Origin: a virus
Length of the DNA stretch: 24,033 bases
Virus record (IMG/VR): IMGVR_UViG_3300020190_000341
Span: 1-24,033 of that record
Strand: one strand, 5' to 3'
The notes under the pieces were generated by a model. The model worked only from the letters and a program-made list of their open reading frames with translations, made no database searches and was not told the DNA's origin. Both the position numbers and the translations under genes were made by a program. Positions 14,839 to 22,592 of the stretch are shown in pieces (position 1 is the first letter of the stretch; the number at the start of each line of letters is the position of its first letter).

Positions 14839-15354
14839 ATGACACAACCAAAAGTTCCAATTACAAGATTAAATAAGTTTTTTGCTGAAGATGATTTTAA
14901 TTTAGACATTAAAATGGGTAGGGAGTGGTTAGAGGGTGATATGAATTTCACTTTAGTATTGTATAAAATTGACAGACAAAAAACAAACAACGATGACGTT
15001 TATGGAGAAGCGTTAAAAGGAGGTATTCAATTTTTACCACCAATTGAGTTTAAAGGTCTTGTTAAAATCGAAGCACCTTCAAATTCAGATTATGGTTCAA
15101 CAAAATTAGAACAACTTGAACCAGGAAATTTAACGGTTAGTGTTTATCAAGACTACTTAGATGACTTGGAAATTGATATTGAGTTTGGTGACTACATTGG
15201 TTACTATGAAACCGAAACAAGAGTTAGATATTATAGTGTTGTCAATGATGGTAGAGTTTTTACCGACAACAAACACACGTATGGTGGTTACAAAAGATTT
15301 TATAGAACAATTCTTGCAACACCTGTTACAAATAATGAATTTGAAGGTATATAA
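14839..15354 (+). CDS. Probable head-tail connector/neck structural protein
   Basis: 171 residues. It opens with a conserved-looking helix/turn (PITRLNKFFAEDDF), then IKMGREWLEGDMNFTLVLYKIDR, and is beta-rich afterwards. Typical pieces are FLPPIEFKGLVKI, PGNLTVSVYQDYLDDLEIDI and GDYIGYYETETRVRYYSVVN; the end reads YKRFYRTILATPV. It has the look of a small barrel such as a head-closure or neck protein. Position supports this: it begins the tail operon, 2 bases before the gp15-like gene and upstream of sheath and tube. The name stays provisional because no family could be matched with certainty; a T4 gp14 analogue is the best guess. Confidence 0.5.
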   Translation: MTQPKVPITRLNKFFAEDDFNLDIKMGREWLEGDMNFTLVLYKIDRQKTNNDDVYGEALKGGIQFLPPIEFKGLVKIEAPSNSDYGSTKLEQLEPGNLTVSVYQDYLDDLEIDIEFGDYIGYYETETRVRYYSVVNDGRVFTDNKHTYGGYKRFYRTILATPVTNNEFEGI

Positions 15355-15356
15355 TT

Positions 15357-16589
15357 ATGGCATTTCCTAAACAAATAAAAAAACATTTACCTCTAATTCC
15401 ACAAAAATTTGGTGTGGAGAGAAGAGAAGAAATGCTTGATGATGTTACAAGACATGGAACATTTTTACCTAAAGGTGTTTTACATGCTGATTTAGATGGA
15501 GGATTTTTGAATTTTGTTAAAGAAAATTTACAACTGACTGTAGATGGTAAAACGGTCCCAACAATTGACAAAATCATAACCAATCAAAATTGGATGCAAT
15601 TTACCCAAACTTGGAATTTTCAAGATTTGGACAAAAACATATCTTTACCTTTCATTGCCATAGTTAGGACCCCCGAAGTAAAGTTAGGTAAATTAGTCGG
15701 AGGTAAATATAATATTCCTGAAAAGTTAAGAATAAATTACTTTACAGTACCTACTTGGGATGGGCAAAGAAAAGGAGCTGACGTTTATAAAGTCCCACAA
15801 CCAATCGCTGTAGATATTGTTTATAATGTCAAATTATTCTGTAATAGAATGAGAGAAAATAATGAATTTAATAAAATAGTATTACAAAAATTTGCATCAA
15901 TCCAAGCACATACTCAAATTAATGGTCATTATATGCCAATTATTTTAGATGAAGTTAGCGATGAATCGGTAAAAGATTTAGAAAAAAGAAAGTATTATAT
16001 AATAAATTATAAAATGACACTTCAAGGGTTTTTGTTAGACGAAAAAGATTTTCAAGTGTCTCCTGCAATATCAAGGTATTTAACAATGTTCGAAGTGGAT
16101 ACTAAAGTTAAAAGTAGAAGAGTTGAAATAGAGCCACCAAGACCCGATAATTTTGATTTAGATTTTACTTTTTTACCTGGAGTAACACAACTATCAGAAG
16201 TTTTTAGATATACAGCAGATTTAAAAGTTGTTGAATTAGAAAACCTAACTAATTGTTATAATTTTTCTTTTACCTCAAATACAACAAACACTTTATTTTT
16301 TACTCCGTGTGGTGGTGGACCCGCAACCGTGTCAGGTATTACTAATGGGACCTCACAATCCTACTGCGTTCAAGGAGGAACAACGCCTACTTTTTCTAAC
16401 GCTACAGGGGTCACCACAAATTCAACAACTTCTTGTGGCGATGCTTTTTCTGTTTTTATAAATGGGTTATTTTTGGGGGACAATTTACAAACAATACAAG
16501 TAAATGATGGAGATACTGTTGTTGTAAAGGCTTTTAAAAAATTAGTGAATGAAACTGCTAAAATAAAAACGGTAGCGTACTTGGTTTAA
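15357..16589 (+). CDS. Tail completion / sheath-terminator protein (gp15-like) with C-terminal extension
   Basis: 410 residues; T4 gp15 is about 270. The N-terminal ~270 residues contain the gp15-like order: a WNFQDLDKNISLPF strand region, then PIAVDIVYNVKLFCNRMREN, a helix with QKFASIQAHTQIN, and a turn EKRKYYIINYKMTLQGFLLD. In T4 the equivalent stretches pack the hexameric ring that caps sheath and tube. Residues ~300-410 are an added Thr/Asn/Gly-rich beta domain with four Cys, containing FFTPCGGG and SYCVQGG. This may be exposed decoration. It lies immediately before the sheath gene region, as gp15 does functionally. Its TAA overlaps the stop of the minus-strand RHH-like gene. Confidence 0.6.
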   Translation: MAFPKQIKKHLPLIPQKFGVERREEMLDDVTRHGTFLPKGVLHADLDGGFLNFVKENLQLTVDGKTVPTIDKIITNQNWMQFTQTWNFQDLDKNISLPFIAIVRTPEVKLGKLVGGKYNIPEKLRINYFTVPTWDGQRKGADVYKVPQPIAVDIVYNVKLFCNRMRENNEFNKIVLQKFASIQAHTQINGHYMPIILDEVSDESVKDLEKRKYYIINYKMTLQGFLLDEKDFQVSPAISRYLTMFEVDTKVKSRRVEIEPPRPDNFDLDFTFLPGVTQLSEVFRYTADLKVVELENLTNCYNFSFTSNTTNTLFFTPCGGGPATVSGITNGTSQSYCVQGGTTPTFSNATGVTTNSTTSCGDAFSVFINGLFLGDNLQTIQVNDGDTVVVKAFKKLVNETAKIKTVAYLV

Positions 16590-16744
16590 TTTTCACCATA
16601 TATATCTTTTGTTATAGAACAAGTTTCTATAATTAGATTTTCTAAAAATTTGTAAATTTTTAATCCTTTATTTTCGCAATAGTCTTTTAATATTTTGTGA
16701 GTTTCTTCCGATATTTTTAAATTTTTAATTTTTTTTGTTTTCAT
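16586..16744 (-). CDS. Small ribbon-helix-helix-like protein
   Basis: 52 residues, ATG at 16744-16742. The sequence is short and basic: KNLKISEETHKILKDYCENK, followed by GLKIYKFLENLIIETC. This is the beta-strand, helix, loop, helix order of ribbon-helix-helix (MetJ/Arc-type) DNA-binding proteins, which bind as dimers with the strand in the major groove. It runs against the surrounding tail operon and is one of only a few minus-strand genes in this half. A 7-bp perfect inverted repeat (16770-16789) lies 25 bases before its start, which could be its operator. Its stop shares bases with the convergent gp15-like gene. Confidence 0.7.
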   Translation of the reverse strand: MKTKKIKNLKISEETHKILKDYCENKGLKIYKFLENLIIETCSITKDIYGEN

Positions 16745-16769
16745 GTTATTTTAGGTGATGGTAGAAATA

Positions 16770-16789
16770 AGGCAGAATTAAGTCTGCCT
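16770..16789. promoter_or_regulatory. Perfect 7-bp inverted repeat, operator candidate
   Basis: AGGCAGA (16770-16776), 6-base spacer, TCTGCCT (16783-16789). It is GC-richer than its surroundings. No T-run follows on either strand, which argues against a terminator. It lies between the RHH-like gene start and the sheath promoter-like motif, so it could control both. Confidence 0.5.
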
Positions 16790-16837
16790 CACAAGATAAA
16801 TATAATAATGTCAATAGTTTTTTTCATCGATTCAATA

Positions 16838-16845
16838 TATTTATA
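16838..16845 (+). promoter_or_regulatory. TATTTATA late-promoter-like motif of the tail sheath gene
   Basis: ATATATTTATATATAAAAC, with 33 bases from the 8-mer to the sheath ATG. The leader is almost purely A/T and lacks a Shine-Dalgarno sequence. The tube gene has the same 8-mer at the same 33-base distance. Confidence 0.6.
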
Positions 16846-16878
16846 TATAAAACATAAAAAAATAAAACATTATTTAAC

Positions 16879-19800
16879 ATGGCATCTAGTAATAAGGTTT
16901 TCGTCTCACCAGGAGTTTATACTTCAGAGAGAGATTTAACTTTTGTTGCACAAAGCGTTGGTGTAACAACTTTAGGTATTGTTGGGGAAACTCTACAAGG
17001 ACCGGCATTTGAACCGATTTTCATTTCCAACTTTGATGAATTTCAAGTTTATTTTGGAGGAACAAGTCCTGAAAAATTTGTAAATACTCAAATTCCTAAA
17101 TATGAAACAGCATATATTGCAAAAGCATATCTTAGTCAAGCAAATCAACTTTTTGTTACAAGAATTCTTGGTCTTTCAGGATACGATGCGGGCCCTTCTT
17201 GGTCTGTTGTAACAATTGCCAATCCAAATCCCGCAACAATTGCAGCAACAGGTAACACAACAGGTATTACATTAAACTTTACAGGAACAACAGGAGCTAG
17301 TACAAATATTACAATTACTTCGGTTCCTTCACAACTAACATCTGATTTTTATAGTACTTATACTACTTTTAATGGTGGAACATCTACTCTAAACTCAGAC
17401 TTTCAGGCATTTATTTCAACAAACGTTAATAGGTTTAGTGTTAGTGCTTCTACATCTGCGACCACTGCAATTTATTGGGGGACTCTAAGTGCAACCACAT
17501 TATCATATGTTTCTGGTTCATCAGTTAATACTGTAACCGCAACTTCTGAAACGTTCGGTGTAGATAATGTAAATTTGTCTTTAGCTAATCTATCGGCATC
17601 AACTAATGACACTTGGTATTATGCACTATTTGATTATAATAAAGTTCAAAGTGTTGGTTCATATTTTGGTTATGGTTTCGGTTCATCGATTGGTGCCATG
17701 TCATCTTTAGGTGGTGGTGTTTTCTCAGGTAGTTGTAACATAGGCATGACATTCTATTCAGGTTCTCCATATTCAGATTGGGACGATTTAGTTGTTGCAA
17801 CTTTACGTTCAAGAGGTTTGACAACCTACTCATCAACACAACATGGGCCAAAATATTGGGTTACAGGAACAAGTGACGTTCAAATGGTTTGTACGGGTAA
17901 TTATTCAGCAGTAACAAGTAATCCTTTTTCAACATTTGTTATTTCAGGAATTACGTATGATTCAGACACCTTCAGTTTTGAAACATCAATAAAGTCTACC
18001 AATAAAAACTACATGTCTAGTTTATTTGGAAAATCAAACTTTTCTAAAGATAGAAACGAAGTTCCACTATTTGTGGAAGAAATTTACCCAAGTTTATTAA
18101 ATTCAGGCTACAACAATAGTAAAATCAGAGGATTATTTTGTTCCCTAATTTCTTTAGACAGTGCGGTTTCTTTAAATACCGATACAATCGGATTTTATTT
18201 GGAACAATATCAAACACCTAAAACCCCTTACTTAGTATCTGAGTTAAGAGGAAATTTAGTTTATAAATTATTTAAATTTGTTTTGATATCCGATGGTAAC
18301 GCGGCAAATAGATTAATTAAACTTTCTATTGGCAACATATCTTTTACAAATAATACGTTTGATGTTTTTGTAAGGGACTTTTATGATACTGACCAAAATG
18401 TTAGAGTTATTGAAAGTTTTACAAACTGTTCTTTAGACCCAACTCAAAATAACTTCATTGCAAACAAAATTGGGACATCGAATGGTGAATACCAAGTGAA
18501 ATCAAAATACATCATGATTGAAATGGCCGACGAGGCTCCAACTGACGCACTACCTTGTGGGTTTGAAGGTTATGATATGAGAAAATATGCAAACGCAACA
18601 CCTCCTTATATTATTTACAAAACTAAATATTTAAAAGCGGGTGACCAAATAGATAATCCACCTTTTGGGGCAGGTAGTGGTGGTGATAATATCAGAATAT
18701 CTGGTGGCGAAAATGTTAGAAGAGCTTACTTAGGTATTTCAAATATTACGGGAGTTGACTATGATTTCTTTGACTACAAAGGAAAACAATTACCAACAAA
18801 TATTGCAACAGATACCACAGGTCCTGAGTGGGGTTACATTACAAAAGGATTCCATTTAGACAGTGGGGCCACAATTGTTACAGTATCTAGCGCATATGTA
18901 ACATCTGGTCAGTCTGCGTTCGATGTTGGTACAGGTTCTTTTTCTAGTGAACCTCTTGACACGGATAATCCTTACTATAACCTCAGGACAAGAAAATATA
19001 CCGTTTACGCTTACGGTGGGTTTGATGGTTGGGATATTTATCGTGAATATAGAACAAACGCCGATACTTTTGCTCTTGGTCAAACAGGATTTAAAAATGG
19101 TTCCGCAGCATCTGCAACTTACCCAACCGCAACTGGATGGGGCGCGTTCAAACAAATATCAGGACCTAATCAGGAAACTTGGGCAAACACCGATTATTAC
19201 GCATACGAATGGGGACAATCAACTTTTGCTAACCCTGAAGCGACTAACATAAATGTATTTGTTACGCCGGGTATTGACTATGTCAATAATAGTAATTTGG
19301 TTGAGGATGCAATCAATATGATTGAAGAAGATAGGGCGGATTCAATTTATATTACAACAACTCCAGACTTTAACTTGTTTTTACCAACATACCAAAGTGT
19401 TGTTGAAGGTTTAATTTATCCACAAGAGGCGGTCGATAATTTAGAAAATACAGGTATTGATTCGAACTATACTGCAACTTACTACCCTTGGGTCCTTACT
19501 CGCGATAGTGTAAATAACACACAAATTTATTTACCACCAACTGCGGAAGTTACTAAAAACTTTGCACTAACTGACAACATTGCATTCCCATGGTTTGCGT
19601 CTGCAGGTTATACAAGAGGTCTTGTTAATTCGATTCAAGCAAGAAAGAAACTTACACAAGAGGATAGAGACACATTATACAAAGGTAGACTTAATCCAAT
19701 TGCAACATATAATGATGTAGGAACCGTAATTTGGGGTAATAAAACTTTACAGATTAGAGAATCGGCTCTTGACAGAATTAACGTCCGTAGGTTACTATTA

Positions 19801-20082
19801 CAAGCTCGCAAATTAATTTCGGCCGTAGCCGTTAGGTTGTTGTTTGAACAAAATGATGATAGAGTAAGACAAGATTTCTTAGATTCAGTGAACCCAATAT
19901 TGGATTCAATCAGAAGAGATAGAGGTTTGATTGATTTTCGTGTGACGTTGTCTAACACTCCAGAAGATTTGGATTCAAACACTCTTACTGGTAAAATATT
20001 TTTGAAACCAACAAGGGCTCTTGAGTATATTGACATTGAATTTGTAATCACACCAACAGGAGCATCATTCGATAACGTATAA
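16879..20082 (+). CDS. gp18: Tail sheath protein (gp18-like), enlarged
   Basis: 1067 residues, against 659 in T4 gp18. The N-terminus has the sheath signature: VFVSPGVYTSERDLTF (8-22), VGETLQGPAFEPIFIS and a strand FVTRILGLSGYDAGPSW. The C-terminal ~250 residues are the conserved core that forms the contractile mesh: YYPWVLTRDSVNN, LPPTAEVTKNF, then WGNKTLQIRESALDRINVRR, LISAVAVRLLFEQNDD, and a last strand pair ending YIDIEFVITPTG. The extra length sits mainly in Ser/Thr/Gly-rich beta segments at about 110-360 and 640-800, probably surface domains on the outside of the sheath. The C-terminal half alone is enough to name it. It is led by a TATTTATA motif and is presumably one of the most abundant virion proteins. 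Confidence 0.95.
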   Translation: MASSNKVFVSPGVYTSERDLTFVAQSVGVTTLGIVGETLQGPAFEPIFISNFDEFQVYFGGTSPEKFVNTQIPKYETAYIAKAYLSQANQLFVTRILGLSGYDAGPSWSVVTIANPNPATIAATGNTTGITLNFTGTTGASTNITITSVPSQLTSDFYSTYTTFNGGTSTLNSDFQAFISTNVNRFSVSASTSATTAIYWGTLSATTLSYVSGSSVNTVTATSETFGVDNVNLSLANLSASTNDTWYYALFDYNKVQSVGSYFGYGFGSSIGAMSSLGGGVFSGSCNIGMTFYSGSPYSDWDDLVVATLRSRGLTTYSSTQHGPKYWVTGTSDVQMVCTGNYSAVTSNPFSTFVISGITYDSDTFSFETSIKSTNKNYMSSLFGKSNFSKDRNEVPLFVEEIYPSLLNSGYNNSKIRGLFCSLISLDSAVSLNTDTIGFYLEQYQTPKTPYLVSELRGNLVYKLFKFVLISDGNAANRLIKLSIGNISFTNNTFDVFVRDFYDTDQNVRVIESFTNCSLDPTQNNFIANKIGTSNGEYQVKSKYIMIEMADEAPTDALPCGFEGYDMRKYANATPPYIIYKTKYLKAGDQIDNPPFGAGSGGDNIRISGGENVRRAYLGISNITGVDYDFFDYKGKQLPTNIATDTTGPEWGYITKGFHLDSGATIVTVSSAYVTSGQSAFDVGTGSFSSEPLDTDNPYYNLRTRKYTVYAYGGFDGWDIYREYRTNADTFALGQTGFKNGSAASATYPTATGWGAFKQISGPNQETWANTDYYAYEWGQSTFANPEATNINVFVTPGIDYVNNSNLVEDAINMIEEDRADSIYITTTPDFNLFLPTYQSVVEGLIYPQEAVDNLENTGIDSNYTATYYPWVLTRDSVNNTQIYLPPTAEVTKNFALTDNIAFPWFASAGYTRGLVNSIQARKKLTQEDRDTLYKGRLNPIATYNDVGTVIWGNKTLQIRESALDRINVRRLLLQARKLISAVAVRLLFEQNDDRVRQDFLDSVNPILDSIRRDRGLIDFRVTLSNTPEDLDSNTLTGKIFLKPTRALEYIDIEFVITPTGASFDNV

Positions 20083-20083
20083 T

Positions 20084-20111
20084 AAATATGGGTCTTACGT
20101 CCCACATATTT
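20084..20111 (+). terminator. Weak hairpin after the sheath gene
   Basis: AAATATG (20084-20090) pairs with CATATTT (20105-20111), with two further G-C pairs across a bulge. The T tract is short and interrupted. It could slow or attenuate transcription after the abundant sheath message, or protect its 3' end. Confidence 0.3.
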
Positions 20112-20125
20112 TAAAAATTGAAAAA

Positions 20126-20263
20126 ATGAAGATTAAAAAGAAAATTATTAAAGAGTCTTTCGGTGTCAAACAACCTAATATTGAAACTTTTTCTATAAAA
20201 AAACAAAATATTATTATAACTGAGTCACAGTTAGAAAAACTTTTAGAAAAACTACAAAAGTAA
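20126..20263 (+). CDS. Small 45-residue protein ahead of the HAD gene
   Basis: Begins ATG at 20126 and ends with TAA overlapping the next ATG (TAATG), which points to coupled translation. The peptide is very basic at its N-terminus (MKIKKKIIKESFGV), with a polar middle (KQPNIETFSIKKQN) and an amphipathic C-terminal helix (TESQLEKLLEKLQK). It is not recognised. The N-terminal IIKE fits the (L/I)xE pattern that the T4 prohead protease cuts, as does LNE in the next gene; this may be coincidence. It has no Cys, no aromatic core and no membrane segment. Confidence 0.55.
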   Translation: MKIKKKIIKESFGVKQPNIETFSIKKQNIIITESQLEKLLEKLQK

Positions 20264-21153
20264 TGGATATAAAAGGATATGTCAGAAAATTTGTTCAAAA
20301 TAAATTGAACGAAGGGTTTGATGACGTAGGAAGACCAGATTTAAAGTATTATGCTTTTGATTGGGATGATAATATATTATTTATGCCAACAACTATAATT
20401 GTAGCGGATGAAGATGATAATGAAGTTCAGATGTCTACTGAAGATTTTGCAGAACACAGAGAACAGATTGGTATGGAACCATTTACTTATCGTGGGAAAA
20501 ATATAATAGGTTACGCATTAGGAGCACTTCGAAACTTCAGAGAACCTGGTAATAAAAAGTTCATTTTGGACTCCATGATGGCAAAAATAGGTCCTTCATG
20601 GAAAGATTTTGTGGAGTGTGTAAATGGGGGGTCAATATTTGCAATTATTACCGCAAGAGGTCATAGCCCTGAAACACTTAAAGAGGCTGTTTATAATCTT
20701 GTAATGAGTAATAAAAATGGAATTGACAGTAGAGAAGTTGCAAAAAATTTAAAAAAATATAGAGATATTGGAAACAAGGTAAGTAGTGATACAAATAGAA
20801 AAGCACTTTCACCTTCAGAATTAAATGAATATTTAGATATGTGTGTTTTTGAACCCGTTTCTTTTAATGGTGAAAATATTTCGAATCCTGAAATAGCTAA
20901 GTTTAATGCTCTTAAAAACTTTATATCTTATTGTAGAGATTTGTCAAAAGAGATATCTCAAGATATGGAAATAAGTGGGACACCGATGTTTAAAAATGAT
21001 GTAAACGGAAATCCTATATGGGAACCACTAATTGGTTTTTCAGATGATGACTTGAGAAATATTGAAAAAATTAAAGAGTTATTATCAAATGAATATGAAG
21101 AATCACCAGTCAACTTATATTTAACTAAAGGAGGTAATAAAATTAAATACTGA
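20263..21153 (+). CDS. HAD-superfamily phosphatase-like protein
   Basis: 296 residues. Motif I is FDWDDN (nucleophile D33, acid/base D35), motif II IITARG (T130), motif III is probably K213 (EIAKFNALKNF) and motif IV GFSDDDLRNI (D261-D263). All four HAD catalytic motifs are thus present in order, with a cap-like insertion (about 40-115) after motif I. A phosphomonoesterase acting on a nucleotide, nucleic-acid end or protein is expected; the substrate is not visible. An N-terminal peptide (MDIKGYVRKFVQNKLNEGFD) precedes the fold and looks like an add-on. It sits between sheath and tube genes, where T4 has no such enzyme, and starts within the stop of the 45-residue gene. Confidence 0.8.
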   Translation: MDIKGYVRKFVQNKLNEGFDDVGRPDLKYYAFDWDDNILFMPTTIIVADEDDNEVQMSTEDFAEHREQIGMEPFTYRGKNIIGYALGALRNFREPGNKKFILDSMMAKIGPSWKDFVECVNGGSIFAIITARGHSPETLKEAVYNLVMSNKNGIDSREVAKNLKKYRDIGNKVSSDTNRKALSPSELNEYLDMCVFEPVSFNGENISNPEIAKFNALKNFISYCRDLSKEISQDMEISGTPMFKNDVNGNPIWEPLIGFSDDDLRNIEKIKELLSNEYEESPVNLYLTKGGNKIKY

Positions 21154-21214
21154 TAACTAGATATATAATATTTTAAAAAAAAATAAAAGTAAATAGAAAA
21201 AATAATATTTAGCA

Positions 21215-21222
21215 TATTTATA
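21215..21222 (+). promoter_or_regulatory. TATTTATA late-promoter-like motif of the tail tube gene
   Basis: GCATATTTATATAAAAAAAT, 33 bases before the tube ATG and followed by an A-only-rich leader (AAAAACAAAAGAT just before the start). Same motif, orientation and distance as at the sheath gene. Confidence 0.6.
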
Positions 21223-21255
21223 TAAAAAAATAAAAAAAAACTAAAAACAAAAGAT

Positions 21256-21744
21256 ATGGCTGATTTATTAATGCGAATGCCCTTTCAGTATGAACCTAAA
21301 ATGACCAACAGGTTTATACTTACCTTTCCATCATCTCTAGGTATTAATTCTTGGTATGTGGAAAGTGTTGGTAAACCAAATATTAAAATAGAAAACAAAG
21401 ACATCAAATTTTTGAACACCCAAACATACGTTGCAACAACTTTTGCTTGGCAATCTATTAGTGTTAAATTCCGTGACCCTATTGGACCTTCGGCGTCTCA
21501 AGCTGTTATGGAGTGGGTTAGATTACACGCAGAGTCCGTGACAGGTCGTATGGGTTATGCTGCTGGTTATAAAAAAGACGTAGATTTAGAAATGTTGGAC
21601 CCAACAGGTGTGGCAGTTGAAAAATGGATTTTACAAAACTGTATGATAACGGATGCTAAATTTGGTGACGCGAAATATGATTCAGCAGATTTGGCAACCG
21701 TCGATTTAACTTTACAACCTGACAGATGTATTTTGGTTTATTAA
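21256..21744 (+). CDS. gp19: Tail tube protein (gp19-like)
   Basis: 162 residues, matching T4 gp19 (163). It begins with a short helix and PFQYEPKMTNRFILTFP, the entry strand of the tube fold, followed by SSLGINSWYVESVGKPNI. Further on are TFAWQSISVKFRDPIGPSA, a helix SQAVMEWVRLHAES, and strands ending in DLATVDLTLQPDRCILVY. This is the beta-sandwich with one helix that stacks as hexameric rings inside the sheath. It is transcribed from its own promoter-like motif and followed by a strong terminator, which fits high, separately controlled expression. Confidence 0.93.
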   Translation: MADLLMRMPFQYEPKMTNRFILTFPSSLGINSWYVESVGKPNIKIENKDIKFLNTQTYVATTFAWQSISVKFRDPIGPSASQAVMEWVRLHAESVTGRMGYAAGYKKDVDLEMLDPTGVAVEKWILQNCMITDAKFGDAKYDSADLATVDLTLQPDRCILVY

Positions 21745-21768
21745 AAAAAATAAAAAATTTTAATTAAG

Positions 21769-21796
21769 AATCCCGTCGGATTGATGGGATTTTTTA
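21769..21796 (+). terminator. Intrinsic terminator after the tail tube gene
   Basis: AATCCCGTC (21769-21777) pairs with GATGGGATT (21783-21791), one G-T wobble, loop GGATT, followed by a T-run. It is 24 bases after the tube stop and before the chaperone gene. Confidence 0.9.
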
Positions 21797-21839
21797 TTTA
21801 CTACTGTATTTTGTAAAGTATTTTTTTATTAAAAAAACT

Positions 21840-22592
21840 ATGGAAGATAATGTAAAATATGGACAAGACAATTTTTCCTTACCACATGATGTAATTAAGT
21901 TACCATCTAAAGGAAGATTTTATAAACAAAAAAGAGAATCAATTAAAGTTGGTTACTTGACGGCACAAGATGAAAATACTCTTATGTCACCAAATAATGA
22001 CAAAGAAGGTATTATTTATACTCTACTTAGACAAAAAATTTATGAACCAGGATTTAATATCAATGAAATGTTGGACTGTGATGTTCAAGCTGTATTAATT
22101 TTTCTAAGGAACTCGTCATTTGGACCACAATATAATTTTACAGTAACTGACCCTGCAACTTCAAGAACTTTTGAAACCACAGTAATGTTGGATTCTTTAG
22201 ACTACATTGAGTCGGAAGAAACTCCTGATTCAGAAGGGTTGTTTACATTTGTATTACCAAAAAGTAACAAAGTTTGTAAATTTAGACTACTAACTATAGG
22301 AGACCAAAGAGAACTTGACAAATTAACAAGTCAATATCCAAAGGGAATGGTTGCACCGATTGCAACAAAAAGATTAGAAAAACAAATTGTAGAACTTGAC
22401 AATATTAGAGACACACAAGAAATATCAAAGTTTATTACACAAATGCCAATATCAGATGCGAAGGACTTAAGAAAATTTGCAAATAAATGTGAACCAAAAA
22501 TCGATTTACAAAAAGTAATTCAAACCCCGTCTGGAGAAAAAGTGACTATTGATGTCGCTTTTGGGGTGGAGTTTTTTCGCCCTTTCTTCTGA
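21840..22592 (+). CDS. Tail assembly chaperone (G) / gp26-like protein
   Basis: 250 residues. It begins with LPSKGRFYKQKRESIKVGYLTAQDENTLMS, given here as LPSKGRFY and KVGYLTAQDENTLMS, which matches the T4-type gp26-like baseplate/hub-assembly family in phages of this group (family recalled, not searched). A middle part reads CKFRLLTIGDQRELDKL and a helical C-terminal third follows (DAKDLRKFANKCEP). It sits between tube and tape-measure genes, the classical position of lambda G-type tail chaperones. It ends GVEFFRPFF*, immediately after a T6C slip-prone run, while an open +1 frame continues to 22737. A short G form and a longer G-T fusion are therefore likely. Confidence 0.75.
   Translation: MEDNVKYGQDNFSLPHDVIKLPSKGRFYKQKRESIKVGYLTAQDENTLMSPNNDKEGIIYTLLRQKIYEPGFNINEMLDCDVQAVLIFLRNSSFGPQYNFTVTDPATSRTFETTVMLDSLDYIESEETPDSEGLFTFVLPKSNKVCKFRLLTIGDQRELDKLTSQYPKGMVAPIATKRLEKQIVELDNIRDTQEISKFITQMPISDAKDLRKFANKCEPKIDLQKVIQTPSGEKVTIDVAFGVEFFRPFF

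Noticed and set aside
16770-16789. Inverted repeat read as an intrinsic terminator.
   Set aside because: No T-run follows on either strand; the position upstream of the RHH-like gene favours an operator.
16809-16814. TTGACA (minus strand) as a sigma70 -35 box for the RHH-like gene.
   Set aside because: No -10-like hexamer at 16-18 bases; the inverted repeat occupies that place instead.
19635-20105. Long antisense open frame inside the sheath gene (also at 18856-19155 and 17603-17851).
   Set aside because: These are shadow frames opposite a strongly conserved sheath coding region, with no recognisable protein features or start context.
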